Origin: Ontholestes murinus
Taxonomy: Eukaryota > Arthropoda > Insecta > Coleoptera > Staphylinidae
Length of the DNA stretch: 64,000 nt
Assembly: GCA_963969525.1 (NCBI GenBank)
Contig: OZ018390.1
Coordinates: 1,736,001 to 1,800,000, forward strand
Direction of reading: 5' to 3'
The notes under the pieces: model-generated
Database searches by the model: none
Seen by the model: the letters and a program-made list of their open reading frames with translations, nothing else
Told to the model about the DNA's origin: nothing
In this document: piece by piece, positions 1 through 9,960 of the stretch
How the letters are laid out: each line of letters starts with the position of its first letter
Position numbering within the stretch: position 1 is the first letter of the stretch
Position numbers and translations under genes: made by a program

Positions 1-1200
1 TAATGTCAAAATATTATTTTCCTAATGTTAAAAATATTTGCAATGTTTACAATGACAAAAATGCTATTTTTGTAATTTGACAAAAGAACTTTTTTATAAT
101 GTCAAACTTGTAGCTTTCATAATGCCATAAATGTCATTTTCATAATATCAAAAAATTAATTTTTAAAATGTCAAAAATGTCATTTTTTTATAATGTCAAA
201 AATTTTTCTTAATGTCAAAAATATTATTTCTATGTCCAAATTGTCATCTTCAAATTGTCAAAAATGTAGTTTTGTATTATTGAAAATGTCATTTTCATAA
301 TAATTTTAATAATAATAAAATTGTCATTTTCGTAATATTAAAAATGTTTAATATCATGTTTATAATGTCAAAAATGTTAAAATTGTCATCTTCATAGAGT
401 CCAACATGTCAGTTTCATAATACCAAAAAAGTTATTCTACGTCATAATTCTCATTTTCAAATTGTCAAAAATATATTTTTCACAATGCGAATAATGTTAT
501 TTTCATAATGTCAAATATGTCATTTGGCTAGTGTCAAAATGTTATTTTAATAATGCTAAAAGTGCAATTTTTATAATGTCAAAAAATTTATTTAAAAAAT
601 TTAAAAAATACCGTTTTCTTAATTTGAAAAATGACATGTTTATAATGTCAAGTTTGTCAGTTTCATAATAACAAAATGGTCATTTTCATAAATTCAAAAA
701 TATCATTTTCACAATGCAAAAAATGTTTCTTTCATAATGTCAAAAATGTTAAAATTGGCATTTTCATAATTTCAATATTGTCAGTTTCATAATATCAAAA
801 ATTTCGTAATGTGAAAAATGTCATTTTCATAATATCAAAAATGTTAAAATTGGCACTTTCATAGAGTCAAAAATGTTATTTTCGTAATGTTAAAAATGGC
901 GCAATTGTCAAAAATGTAGCTTTAATAATGTATAAATGTCAAAATGTTTTGTTCCTAATTATAAAATTGCCATCTTTATAATGTCAAATATGTCATTTTT
1001 AAGTTGTTAAAAGTGTCGTTAATATAATGACAACAATGTAAGTTTCATAATGTCAAGTAATGTCACTTGTATAATGTGAAAAATGTCATTTCATAAAAAA
1101 ATGTTATTTTAATAATAACAAAATTGATGTTTTCAACACTGAAATGTTTTTTAATAGTCTGTTGAAATGTCGTTTGCAATTATTATAATGTGATGAATAA
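1..1200. repeat. Degenerate short-motif array (TGTCAAAA/TGTCATTTT)
   Basis: The stretch is built almost entirely from imperfect repeats such as AATGTCAAAAATGTCATT and TTTTCATAATGTCAAA, spaced roughly every 20 to 25 bases. No gene or structured RNA is visible. It is cut by the left window edge. The shared TGTCA core ties it loosely to the larger TGTCA/TGACA arrays further right. Confidence 0.85.
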
Positions 1201-1355
1201 CAAAAAAAATATTTTCATGCAGTACAAATACTTACAGACATTTCAGCTGACAAATGTTAACTGTCAACTGACATTCACATTTATCAACTGATACTTATTA
1301 ACTGTGACTTGCTAACTTTAAACTGTTTATGTACAAATATCTATATCAATAATTT
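1201..1355. repeat. Short CTGTCAACTG-type array, left flank of BEL insertion
   Basis: Motifs such as ACTGTCAACTGACATT and TTATCAACTG occur here. The same motif style resumes at 7453 on the far side of the BEL/Pao element, so the element inserted into a small array of this kind. Confidence 0.7.
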
Positions 1356-1360
1356 ATACC
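1356..1360 (+). other. Target site duplication, left copy (ATACC)
   Basis: ATACC lies directly before the TG of the 5' LTR. The same five bases follow the outermost LTR end at 7448-7452. Five-base duplications fit BEL/Pao integrases. The full LTR at 7036-7260 is not followed by ATACC, which shows that the inserted unit runs to 7447. Confidence 0.9.
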
Positions 1361-1585
1361 TGTTAAGGCGCCAATGTGCGCGCGCCTATTTCACCCCGAA
1401 TGGTGGTGGTAAGAAAGAGGGGCGCGCGCCCGACCGACGAGACAGATTGAATTAAGACGTAGTAGAATTAAGATACATATATGGAAATAACTTGTACATT
1501 TTTGAAACGACATTAAACAATTTTTCCACGACTCTGAAAGTTATTCCGGACCCCAGTCGTCAACATCCCGACTCAAGATTATACA
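1361..1585 (+). repeat. 5' LTR of BEL/Pao element
   Basis: 225 bp starting TGTTAAGG and ending ATTATACA (TG...CA). It matches 7036-7260 base for base except at 1520. It has GC-rich GCGCGC blocks near its start. A TATATGG stretch near 1489 is the only TATA-like element seen, and a start site cannot be fixed. Confidence 0.95.
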
Positions 1586-1602
1586 TGGTCCTTCGAACCG
1601 GA
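1586..1602 (+). other. Primer binding site, complementary to tRNA-Tyr 3' end
   Basis: The sequence TGGTCCTTCGAACCGGA abuts the 5' LTR with no spacer. Its complement ends in TCGAAGGACCA. Animal tRNA-Tyr begins CCTTCGA, so its acceptor 3' strand plus discriminator and CCA would read TCGAAGGACCA. The isotype is recalled from the family, not searched; one T-stem base may vary among tRNA-Tyr genes. Confidence 0.75.
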
Positions 1603-1826
1603 ATTCAGTTCGTAAAAATTGTTTGTGCAACTTCGTAAAGAGGGATTCCCATTTTGGACGTCACCACTTCGCAAAAGGTCGTTTTGGATTGGTCATCGTG
1701 GAACCCTTGGAGCCATTAAGCGAGCTTCACGAACATCAAGTTTAATAAGGTCAGAAATCCTTTCTTAATCCATCCTTAATTCCTTAATTTCGAGTTGATT
1801 CAATCTGTATTAATATAATATTAAAT
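1603..1826 (+). other. BEL/Pao untranslated leader
   Basis: Non-coding stretch between the primer site and the first ATG of the polyprotein. No upstream frame of note. It probably holds packaging signals, but none can be recognised by eye. Confidence 0.6.
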
Positions 1827-4800
1827 ATGGCTGATTTAGGGGAACTTAAGTTCAAACGCGAAACGGTACATTCAAGTTTAATTCGTTTTGAAACACATTT
1901 AAAGGGGTTAAAAAAGAAAAACCTAAATGCATTTGAATTAACAAAACGGCTTGAACGTTTCGAATTATTATTAGATCAATTTGTGTCAATTCAAATACAA
2001 ATTAATTCGATAGAACAGCCTGATAATGACCCTATCGCCGAATTTGAAACTGAATTTTATGCTCTTCTAAATAAGGCAAATGATTTATTAAAAAAACCTA
2101 AAGAGGTAAATGCACAAATTAATAATTCGAATGATATTCAATTAAATTCAATTGAAATTCCAAAATTTGATGGTCATTATGACAATTGGCTGGCATTTTA
2201 CAGCTCATTTAAAACGTTAGTTCACGAACGCGAATCGCTTAGTGATATTCAAAAATTCGCCCATTTAATATCGTGCTTGAGCGGCGATGCCGCCGATGTT
2301 TTGGCATCCTTTGAGGTGAGCGCGGAGCATTATGAAGATGCGTGGGAATTAATTGTGGAAAATTTTGACAATAAGCGAAAAATTGCACGACGTCACATTA
2401 GAGCCATTCGTAGTTTACCGGATATGCCGAGCGGTGAAATTAATTTAGCTATTCATATGCGGAAAATAGTACGTGCGATTGCTAAACACACGCGGGCCCT
2501 TAAAGTTCTCGGTCGCCCAACGGATTCATGGGACGATTGGTTAAATGACGTAATTGCGGAAAAAATAGACCCAAAAACGGTACAGGATTGGGAATATACC
2601 TTAGGGAAAAATGAGTTTCCCACATGCAAATCATTTTGCGATTTTATAATAAATAAATGCGATTCATTGGAAGCCGCGCCGATCAAAAATGCATCGGAAA
2701 ATAAAGCAGTAGGCTCCGTTAAATTACAAAATAATAAATACAATTGTATATGTTGCAATGGGGTGCATTTAGTAACAACTTGCGATAAATTTAAACAATT
2801 AAATGTGGACAAAAGACTTAAATTAATTAAAAATGCCGGATTATGTACAAATTGTCTAAAACGTGCTAATCACAAAAATTATAACTGTTTTGCAACACCG
2901 TGTGCTGTATGTCAAAAACGTCATCACACATTATTGCACAGATATGTGTCAAATGAGACAAACACGAATAATCGTGAAATGGGATCTGTGGTAGGATACG
3001 CGGACATAAATAAAGCTTCCCAAATTATATTACCCACCGCGGTTGTAAATATCGTAACGGGCGATGGTAAAACTCACAAATGCAGAGCAATGTTAGATTC
3101 TGGCTCACAATTAAATTTAATAACGTGCGAGTTAGCAGAACAATTAAATTTAAAACTAGATAAGGATTTTATCCAAATCGATGGGGTACATAACGCCCAG
3201 ACGTCTGCTAATTCAAAAACCAGATTATCTATTAAGTCCTGTTTCAGTAATTATAATGCCGAAATTGATTGTTTTGTTGTACCGCGAATTATGCAAAATA
3301 TGCCCGTTGTTCCCTTTAAGAAGGAAATATTAAAACTTCCCGCGAACATGAACTTGGCAGATCCAAATTTTCATACTCCGGGAAGGGTCGATTTATTAAT
3401 TGGGGCTCCATTATTTATGGACATAATTTGTGACGGAAAAATAAAACAGGGTAAGCAATTGCCTATCATACAAAAAACGTCTTTAGGCTGGATAGTTGGC
3501 GGGGGAAGTAATACTAATAACAAAATTGCAAATTGCAATTTAACACGTGCGGAAAATTTTGATTTGCAAAAATTTTGGGAGTTAGATACGGTCCAATCAA
3601 AACCATTTGTCACTGCGGAAGATTCTGCATGCGAAAATAATTTTGTTCAGACTACCCAACGTTTGCAATCGGGTAGATTTGTTGTTAGTTTGCCATTTAA
3701 AACGTGTGACATATCCCTTGGCAATTCGAAACGCATAGCGCTAAAACGGTTTTACGGGTTAGAGAAAAAATTCAAAATTAATCCTGAAGTGGCTGACAGC
3801 TACAAGGCATTCATGAGGGAGTATATTGAGCTAGGCCACATGGCTGAAATTAATACTAAATATCCGGAACCGAAAAATGCATTTTATTTGCCTCACCATG
3901 GGGTGTTCAAAAGTGACAGTGTCACTACTAAATTAAGGGTGGTTTTCGACGGTTCCGCGAAGTCAGACAACGGACTAGCACTCAATGACCTCCTTTTGAA
4001 AGGACCGCTGTTACAAGACGACCTTTTTTCTATTTTATTGCGTTTCCGGACCTCTCGTTTTATATTGTCTGCCGACATAACAAAAATGTATCGGCAAGTT
4101 CTTATTAATGAAAATGAAACTAAATTTCAACGAATTTTATGGAGAGACAACCCGGCCGAACCGATAAAGATTTTTGAACTTAAAACCGTAACATACGGCA
4201 CAACATCCGCATCCTTTCTGGCAATCCGTTGCCTAATCGAATTAGCAAATGAAAATATTAAACAATTTGCAGAAGCCGCCAATAGAATCAAAAGAGATTT
4301 TTACGTAGACGATCTGCTCACCGGTTTTGCGACCGAGGAGGAGGCGATCACGTGCCGCAATCAAATTGTTGAAATATTGAAGGGTGGAGGATTTCATTTA
4401 AACAAATGGAATTCTAATTGCCCAAAATTAATTGAAAACATAAATAACGATAATAGTAATTTAATTTTACTTAATAAAGAGAGTAATAATAAAACATTGG
4501 GTATAATTTGGAATTCTAAATTAGATATTTTACGGTACCATGTACCGGAAATTAAATTTAAGGGTAAAATTACAAAACGTTCTATTTTATCAATTACCGC
4601 TAAAATTTTTGACCCATTAGGTCTTATCAATCCTATCATCTTAGTTTCAAAATTGTTAATACAAGAATTATGGAGGGAAAAAATAGGATGGGACGAACCC
4701 GTTTCATGTACCATCAAGCACAAATGGGAAGAGTTTGTCTCCGCTATTAATTATTTGAAGTATTTTGAAATACCTCGTAATATCATTAATTGCAGTTCAC

Positions 4801-6881
4801 CATTTCGAATTGAAATTCACGGTTTTTGCGACGCCAGTGAATCAGCTTACGGGGCATGTGTTTATTTAAGAGTAAAAAACACTGAAAAGGGCGGGTACCA
4901 ATCTCAACTATTATGCGCTAGATCCCGCGTTGCCCCTCTAAAATTTACGTCATTACCTCGTTTGGAATTATGCGGTGCCTTATTGTTAGCAAATCTCGTT
5001 ACCAAAATTAAAAATAGTTTAACAATCCCTGTTGATTGTTATATGTATTATACAGATTCAACAATTGTTTTGGGTTGGATAAAATCTTCGCAAATTATTT
5101 GGAAAACCTTTGTTGCTAATCGTGTATGCGAAATTAATGAATTGACGAACTGCAACGATTGGCACCACGTAAAAACTGCGGAAAATCCAGCAGATATTGT
5201 ATCCCGGGGTATGTACGCAAATGCAATAATAGATTTGTCATTATGGTGGAGCGGGCCTTCTTGGCTGCAATCAAATAATTATAAGCCCGAAACATTAATT
5301 ATTAATCATGTTGACTTGCCAGAAAAACGTAACATAGCGAAATGCATGACAGCAATGGCAGAAACTACAGAAATTAATATATTTAAAAAATACTCATCCC
5401 TTGATAAACTAATAAGGGTAGTAGCTTATTGTTTTAGATTCAAAATAAATTGTTTAAATAAAAACAGTCGACGACATCGCGAGCTTGATGCAAGTGAATT
5501 ACAACATGCTACTAATGCAATAATTAAATTAGCGCAACGAAATTCTTTTCCTAATGAAATAACTACCTTAAATAAAAATGAGAGCATAAACCCGAAATCT
5601 AAATTAATATCACTAAACCCATTCTTAGAGAATGGTATAATCCGAGTAGGGGGTCGCTTAGATGAGGCCGACGTCAGTTATGAGCAAAGGCGACCCATCG
5701 TACTTCCAGGTAGTCATCCACTTACTGACTTAATAATTAGGGACGTACATTTAAAAAACTTTCACGCCGGCGTGCAAACAAGCATGGCAATAATAAGGCA
5801 AAGGTATTGGCCACTGTCTCTTAAAAATAACGTGAAAAAATTAATTAATAAATGTATTGCTTGCTTTAAATGTAAACCGACTATTAAGAGTCAATTAATG
5901 GGCAGTTTACCCGCAGCACGGGTATGTGTAGCACGTCCGTTCACCAATTGTGGTGTAGATTTTTGCGGACCATTTTTAATAAAGGAGGGGGTTCGAAAAC
6001 TAAAGGTAGTTAAAGCCTACGCTGCTGTATTTATATGTTTCGCGACAAAGGCAATCCATATTGAATTAGTAAGCAGCTTAACAACGGATGCCTTTCTTGC
6101 GGCAATGCGTCGATTTGTTGCGCGTCGCGGGAAATGTAAAAACATTTACTCGGACAATGCGACGAATTTCGTCGGAGCGAGCCGAGAACTGAAACGGTTG
6201 TACGAATTTATGAAAAACGAAAATGTTCAAAATGAAATTTTTCGCAATTGTGCAAAAGAGCAAATTACCTGGCATTTTAATCCTCCACGCTCACCACATT
6301 TTGGCGGTTTGTGGGAGGCAGCTGTAAAATCCATAAAATCGCATTTGGTACGGGTTATGGGAGAAACTAAATTAAATTTTGAAGAATTTTGTACATTATT
6401 AATACAGATTGAGGCAATTTTGAATTCAAGACCTTTAACTCCTATATCTCCCGATCCTTCAGATAATTCATTCCTAACCCCTGGCCATTTTTTAATCGGC
6501 GACTCATTGATGTCACTACCATGTGAAGAGTTATTGGATACGAAGATTAATCGACTATCCAGGTGGCAGCATCTTCAGTACATGCAACAACATTTCTGGC
6601 GGAGGTGGTCAGTCGAATACTTATGTCAACTGCAGAGCAGAAATAAATGGCGCTATCCTGATCGGGACCTAGTCACCGTGGGAGCATTAGTTATCCTTAA
6701 GGATGACAACTTACCACCTATGCGTTGGATGAGCGGCCGAATCCAGGAACTTCATCCCGGGAAGGACGGACTAGTGCGTGCAGTGACAGTGCGCACCCGT
6801 AATGGATTATTTAAAAGAGCGACAACGCGTGTGTGTGTGCTTCCGATTGAGGTTGTTAGTGGCCCTAGTGATGCGAATTAA
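1827..6881 (+). CDS. BEL/Pao gag-pol polyprotein (1684 aa)
   Basis: Single uninterrupted frame coding for the proteins that package, copy and integrate the element. From the N terminus: a charged, helix-prone Gag start; a DUF1759-like Gag region (about 105-260, with PKFDGHYDNW at about 112); two Cys/His clusters (about 307-320 and 340-371); an aspartic protease with MLDSGSQ at about 422; a Pao-type reverse transcriptase (about 690-860) with the catalytic YVDD box at 826-829; RNase H (about 995-1110, HGFCDAS and YYTDST); an integrase zinc finger (VHLKNFHAG at about 1308, CIACFKC at about 1344); an integrase core with GVDFCGP, SDNATNF and GLWEAA supplying D, D and E (about 1378, 1442, 1496); and a DUF5641-like C terminus. 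Gag and Pol share one frame without a stop or frameshift, as in many BEL elements. The start is the first ATG after the leader. All key catalytic motifs are present, so the copy could be functional. Residue positions are estimates. Confidence 0.95.
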   Translation: MADLGELKFKRETVHSSLIRFETHLKGLKKKNLNAFELTKRLERFELLLDQFVSIQIQINSIEQPDNDPIAEFETEFYALLNKANDLLKKPKEVNAQINNSNDIQLNSIEIPKFDGHYDNWLAFYSSFKTLVHERESLSDIQKFAHLISCLSGDAADVLASFEVSAEHYEDAWELIVENFDNKRKIARRHIRAIRSLPDMPSGEINLAIHMRKIVRAIAKHTRALKVLGRPTDSWDDWLNDVIAEKIDPKTVQDWEYTLGKNEFPTCKSFCDFIINKCDSLEAAPIKNASENKAVGSVKLQNNKYNCICCNGVHLVTTCDKFKQLNVDKRLKLIKNAGLCTNCLKRANHKNYNCFATPCAVCQKRHHTLLHRYVSNETNTNNREMGSVVGYADINKASQIILPTAVVNIVTGDGKTHKCRAMLDSGSQLNLITCELAEQLNLKLDKDFIQIDGVHNAQTSANSKTRLSIKSCFSNYNAEIDCFVVPRIMQNMPVVPFKKEILKLPANMNLADPNFHTPGRVDLLIGAPLFMDIICDGKIKQGKQLPIIQKTSLGWIVGGGSNTNNKIANCNLTRAENFDLQKFWELDTVQSKPFVTAEDSACENNFVQTTQRLQSGRFVVSLPFKTCDISLGNSKRIALKRFYGLEKKFKINPEVADSYKAFMREYIELGHMAEINTKYPEPKNAFYLPHHGVFKSDSVTTKLRVVFDGSAKSDNGLALNDLLLKGPLLQDDLFSILLRFRTSRFILSADITKMYRQVLINENETKFQRILWRDNPAEPIKIFELKTVTYGTTSASFLAIRCLIELANENIKQFAEAANRIKRDFYVDDLLTGFATEEEAITCRNQIVEILKGGGFHLNKWNSNCPKLIENINNDNSNLILLNKESNNKTLGIIWNSKLDILRYHVPEIKFKGKITKRSILSITAKIFDPLGLINPIILVSKLLIQELWREKIGWDEPVSCTIKHKWEEFVSAINYLKYFEIPRNIINCSSPFRIEIHGFCDASESAYGACVYLRVKNTEKGGYQSQLLCARSRVAPLKFTSLPRLELCGALLLANLVTKIKNSLTIPVDCYMYYTDSTIVLGWIKSSQIIWKTFVANRVCEINELTNCNDWHHVKTAENPADIVSRGMYANAIIDLSLWWSGPSWLQSNNYKPETLIINHVDLPEKRNIAKCMTAMAETTEINIFKKYSSLDKLIRVVAYCFRFKINCLNKNSRRHRELDASELQHATNAIIKLAQRNSFPNEITTLNKNESINPKSKLISLNPFLENGIIRVGGRLDEADVSYEQRRPIVLPGSHPLTDLIIRDVHLKNFHAGVQTSMAIIRQRYWPLSLKNNVKKLINKCIACFKCKPTIKSQLMGSLPAARVCVARPFTNCGVDFCGPFLIKEGVRKLKVVKAYAAVFICFATKAIHIELVSSLTTDAFLAAMRRFVARRGKCKNIYSDNATNFVGASRELKRLYEFMKNENVQNEIFRNCAKEQITWHFNPPRSPHFGGLWEAAVKSIKSHLVRVMGETKLNFEEFCTLLIQIEAILNSRPLTPISPDPSDNSFLTPGHFLIGDSLMSLPCEELLDTKINRLSRWQHLQYMQQHFWRRWSVEYLCQLQSRNKWRYPDRDLVTVGALVILKDDNLPPMRWMSGRIQELHPGKDGLVRAVTVRTRNGLFKRATTRVCVLPIEVVSGPSDAN

Positions 6882-7035
6882 TTTAGTATTTTGCAATGTA
6901 ACACAGTTTTTATTGTTATTTTATGTTTGTATAACCTATTTGTTTTGAATAATGTAATCAAATGCATTTATGTTAATTATAATTAAATTTTACTAGCAAG
7001 TAGTTAGGAAGTTGGTCGTTTCAAGGGGGGCGGCA
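6882..7035 (+). other. BEL/Pao 3' untranslated segment with polypurine tract
   Basis: AT-rich stretch after the stop codon ending in AAGGGGGG (7023-7030) and CGGCA just before the 3' LTR. The purine run is the expected plus-strand primer for reverse transcription. Confidence 0.75.
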
Positions 7036-7260
7036 TGTTAAGGCGCCAATGTGCGCGCGCCTATTTCACCCCGAATGGTGGTGGTAAGAAAGAGGGGCGC
7101 GCGCCCGACCGACGAGACAGATTGAATTAAGACGTAGTAGAATTAAGATACATATATGGAAATAACTTGTACATTTTTGAAACGACATTAAACAGTTTTT
7201 CCACGACTCTGAAAGTTATTCCGGACCCCAGTCGTCAACATCCCGACTCAAGATTATACA
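7036..7260 (+). repeat. 3' LTR of BEL/Pao element (full copy)
   Basis: 225 bp, identical to 1361-1585 except for G at 7195. It is followed by TGATCC rather than by the ATACC duplication, because extra element-derived sequence was carried into the same insertion. Confidence 0.95.
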
Positions 7261-7321
7261 TGATCCGGTTCGAAGGACCATGTATAATCTTGTAGTCGGG
7301 ATGTTGACGACTGGGGTCCGG
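7261..7321 (-). repeat. Inverted LTR end plus primer binding site
   Basis: Read on the minus strand, this is the last 40 or so bases of an LTR followed by the primer site. On the plus strand 7264-7280 therefore reads like a tRNA-Tyr 3' end closing with CCA. With the end of the 3' LTR (from about 7220) it forms a long hairpin. It carries the variant ACTACAAG where both full LTRs have ACTCAAG. Confidence 0.9.
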
Positions 7322-7447
7322 AGTAGAATTAAGAGACATATATGGAAATAACTTGTACATTTTTGAAACGACATTAAACAGTTTTTCCACGACTCTGAAA
7401 ATTATTCCGGACCCCAGTCGTCAACATCCCGACTACAAGATTATACA
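7322..7447 (+). repeat. Partial third LTR (terminal 126 bp)
   Basis: Matches the last 125 bases of the LTR from AGTAGAATTA onward, with one inserted base giving ACTACAAG and substitutions near 7335 and 7401. It ends ATTATACA and is followed by ATACC, so it is the true right end of the insertion. It shares the ACTACAAG variant with the inverted piece before it, which suggests both came from a sibling template. Confidence 0.9.
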
Positions 7448-7452
7448 ATACC
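7448..7452 (+). other. Target site duplication, right copy (ATACC)
   Basis: Matches 1356-1360 and sits directly after the partial third LTR. Confidence 0.9.
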
Positions 7453-7690
7453 TATCAAAAAGTTTCAACTACTATCTATCAATTCCGGGTTAACCATTTA
7501 CCTTCATCTGCTATCTATCAACTGTCATCTGTCAACAATTATTTATCAACAACTTAATTGTTTATTTTGAAAGTGGAAATTTTAACACTAACAATTTAAA
7601 TTGTCATCTCTTATTTTTCAATTGTCAGCTTTCATCTGTCATTTTTTTATCTCCCGACTGTCAATTGTCATTGTCTATTATTAAAATTAA
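7453..7690. repeat. Short CTGTCATCTGTCAAC array, right flank of BEL insertion
   Basis: Contains ATCTATCAACTGTCATCTG and related motifs and continues the array interrupted by the BEL element at 1355. Confidence 0.75.
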
Positions 7691-8330
7691 AAATCAAATG
7701 GTTATGAAAATTATAATAATAAATTAAAAACAATACATTTTTAAGCATTTGCTGTTTAGATTCAATTTATCAATTTTATAAATCAAGAGAAAATTATGTT
7801 GTTAAACAAAAAACAAATAATACAGCACAAAAAAGGCAATCAATTGTTTCGTTGTTTATTTTCATTTGTTACGAGGTCAATGTCGCGACTTGGGCGCGAA
7901 ATTACGCAAGTCGTTAGAGTGTCTTCATCGAGTTCAAGTTCATTATGGCGCATCTCCTCGACAAGCAAGGAACTCAATTATTATTTAACTTTTTTCTTCC
8001 TATATTTTTCCTTGTTGTTTGATATCCGGCTTTCCCCGGAACACGCCGAGTGTGATGCGAAACCGCCGAAACGCAAAAATCCGGCCGGTGTTCGTGCAGA
8101 ACACCTTCTTTCTCCCCTCCAACCCCCCTTAAAAATAAATACAATAATAATATTCCGGTGAAATTCACAAGAAAATAATAACGGTCGATTTCGACACGGG
8201 CGAAAAAAATCGAGACAAGAAATTTTAATTCCATAAAGGAACGAAAACAATGATTGGATTCTTTTTTCTTCTCTTTTCTTCGGTATTAGGGAAATTGATT
8301 TAGGCCGCTTGGCCATTCGACTGTGGTAAG
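7691..8330. other. Unique island, GC-balanced in 7860-8325; no gene recognised
   Basis: Non-repetitive sequence with CpG-containing stretches, unlike the AT-rich surroundings. A 121-codon plus-strand frame (7796-8161) shows no domain and is serine/low-complexity rich. A splice-donor-like GTGGTAAGT lies at 8323-8331. It may be regulatory or hold a non-coding exon, but neither is shown. Confidence 0.35.
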
Positions 8331-8984
8331 TGGAACAAAGCGAATTATATCATAAATGCATTAACAAATTAGTTCTAAAGATTTTTACCGCGAATCCATT
8401 ATGGCTATTAGTGCTATAGGTAAAGAAATTTTGTGGAGCGTTAAATATTAAGAATGTGAATTAAATAATAATAATAACAATAATAATATTTATTGACGGA
8501 AAATCCAATTTACAGAAAATAATGCTTAAATTTAAAATTACATTTGAAAAAATATAATATATAATTTTATATTTATAATTTAACTAATAAGAGAGGTAAA
8601 TTAAATTAAATAATACATATTTATAAGTGTACAAATTATAATTTTTATAAAATTCTTAAATATATAAATTATTCTACATTGATATATTGATAATGTTGAT
8701 TGATGAGTTACGTCAACATTATAAATATGGCTAACTCTTTCAATAGAGTTCAACAAGTTGATATATTGAATTTAATTAATTTATAAATCTCAGAATGATA
8801 CACATAGATGTTTATTTGAAATTCATTAATTATTGCAGCTTACAACAATACATATTCATGACTTTATAAAAATTGCAAATTTCTTTACATACTGATAAAA
8901 AAAATACATTAAACTCTTTAATTAATTGGTCAATTACTTAGAAACCAGATTAATCCATACATTCGTCATGTTTAGTGTGTCGAC
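8331..8984. other. AT-rich non-repetitive spacer
   Basis: Very AT-rich, with ATAATAATAAC microsatellite-like runs near 8465-8495. Nothing else identifiable on either strand. Confidence 0.6.
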
Positions 8985-9380
8985 GATAAAATTTCATTAA
9001 CGAATCTAACCGAATCCGGCGCGTTACCGTTTCGTCCGTTTACGGAGCTCATTAATTAATATGAAGTCAGTCCGGGTCAAGAGAAACTGGAGCGCTGAAA
9101 CGGATGGCGGCGATGAAAAATAAGGCATAAGGAAAATATCTCGCTTTTCCGAAAACGGCGCTAATAGTTCATTTCACAATCGTCGACGTATTGATAAATT
9201 TCCGTCCAGCAGCTTTATTTCATACCTGTCGCGCTCCAACGGCTTAATGGGACCTGCAAAGAACGAAACTGGTATCCCACAGGGCACGCAATTGGCCCAC
9301 TATCGATTTAATTTACGAACCGTGCACCGCGCATTAATCAGCGGTCTCAATTAATTTTACATATTTTTAATTACTCGAAC
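8985..9380. promoter_or_regulatory. Candidate regulatory island rich in TAAT cores
   Basis: GC-balanced, non-repetitive, non-coding block with several homeodomain-type TAAT/ATTAATTAA cores (for example near 9050, 9250 and 9350) set among CpG-containing sequence. Sharp contrast with its flanks suggests selective constraint. No conservation data are available here, so function is inference only. Confidence 0.35.
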
Positions 9381-9960
9381 GATTTCTTGTTAATATAAAT
9401 TCCTGAAAGTGCGTAACCGCTATAATAATACATCCATACAATACAAGGCATTCAAATCAATTAAATAGTGGTGGTATTTTATTATCGCTTATCACATTAA
9501 ATATACAATTCGATTTCGTTTCTATCCTCATTAGTGAGCGACTCGGACCGTTTTGGTTTTTTATTATGGTAATTTTAGTGCGATTAAATGTTTTAATAAA
9601 TTATGTAATCCGTTGGCGTGCACTTTTGACCATTACGAGTTGAACGCCATTCCATAATTTCGCGAAAAGAAAGTGTTCTGTGTGTGTGTGTGTGTGTGCG
9701 TACGTGCGAAGGGCAATCCCGCCACGTAACCGCGAGTGAAGGGTATTTGGGTCGAAACCGGTCTGCAACGTCGGGGTGAAAGGAGCGAATTCTCTTTTCC
9801 TCGTTCGTTCGGATATCAGCGCCCGTTGATCGATCGATTGTGTTCGGTTCAAGATCACGCACCCGAAATGGAAATTCGTGTATTGCATCACGACACGCGC
9901 TCCTTAAATTACAGATTTATGGATTATTTACTGCGACGGACGTTGCTAAACTGTTTTTAA
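9381..9960. other. Unique island with (TG)n microsatellite
   Basis: GC-balanced between about 9520 and 9950. A TG dinucleotide run lies at about 9679-9698 followed by CGTACGTGCG. Several overlapping 60-95 codon frames occur on both strands, without recognisable domains, and look like chance frames in unique non-coding sequence. Confidence 0.45.

Larger units (their letters stand above)
1361..7447 (+). mobile_element. BEL/Pao LTR retrotransposon, intact coding region, rearranged 3' end
   Basis: A 6087-bp insertion bounded by ATACC duplications. In order it holds a 225-bp 5' LTR, a primer binding site, a leader, one long gag-pol frame, a G-rich polypurine tract, a full 3' LTR, an inverted copy of LTR end plus primer site, and a 126-bp partial LTR. 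The two full LTRs differ at a single base (1520 A, 7195 G), so the insertion is young or recently converted. The domain order protease, RT, RNase H, integrase and the Pao-type protease/RT region place it in BEL/Pao. No envelope-like frame is present. Confidence 0.95.

Noticed and set aside
2453..2812. Minus-strand frames inside the BEL polyprotein (also 3371-3613, 3893-4078, 4394-4723, 6078-6275)
   Set aside because: These are antisense shadows of a clearly coding plus-strand frame.
7264..7280. Apparent tRNA 3' end with CCA
   Set aside because: It is the inverted primer binding site of the BEL element; no tRNA body lies upstream.
7796..8161. 121-codon plus-strand frame
   Set aside because: No domain, low-complexity serine and leucine runs, and overlapping frames of similar length on the other strand.
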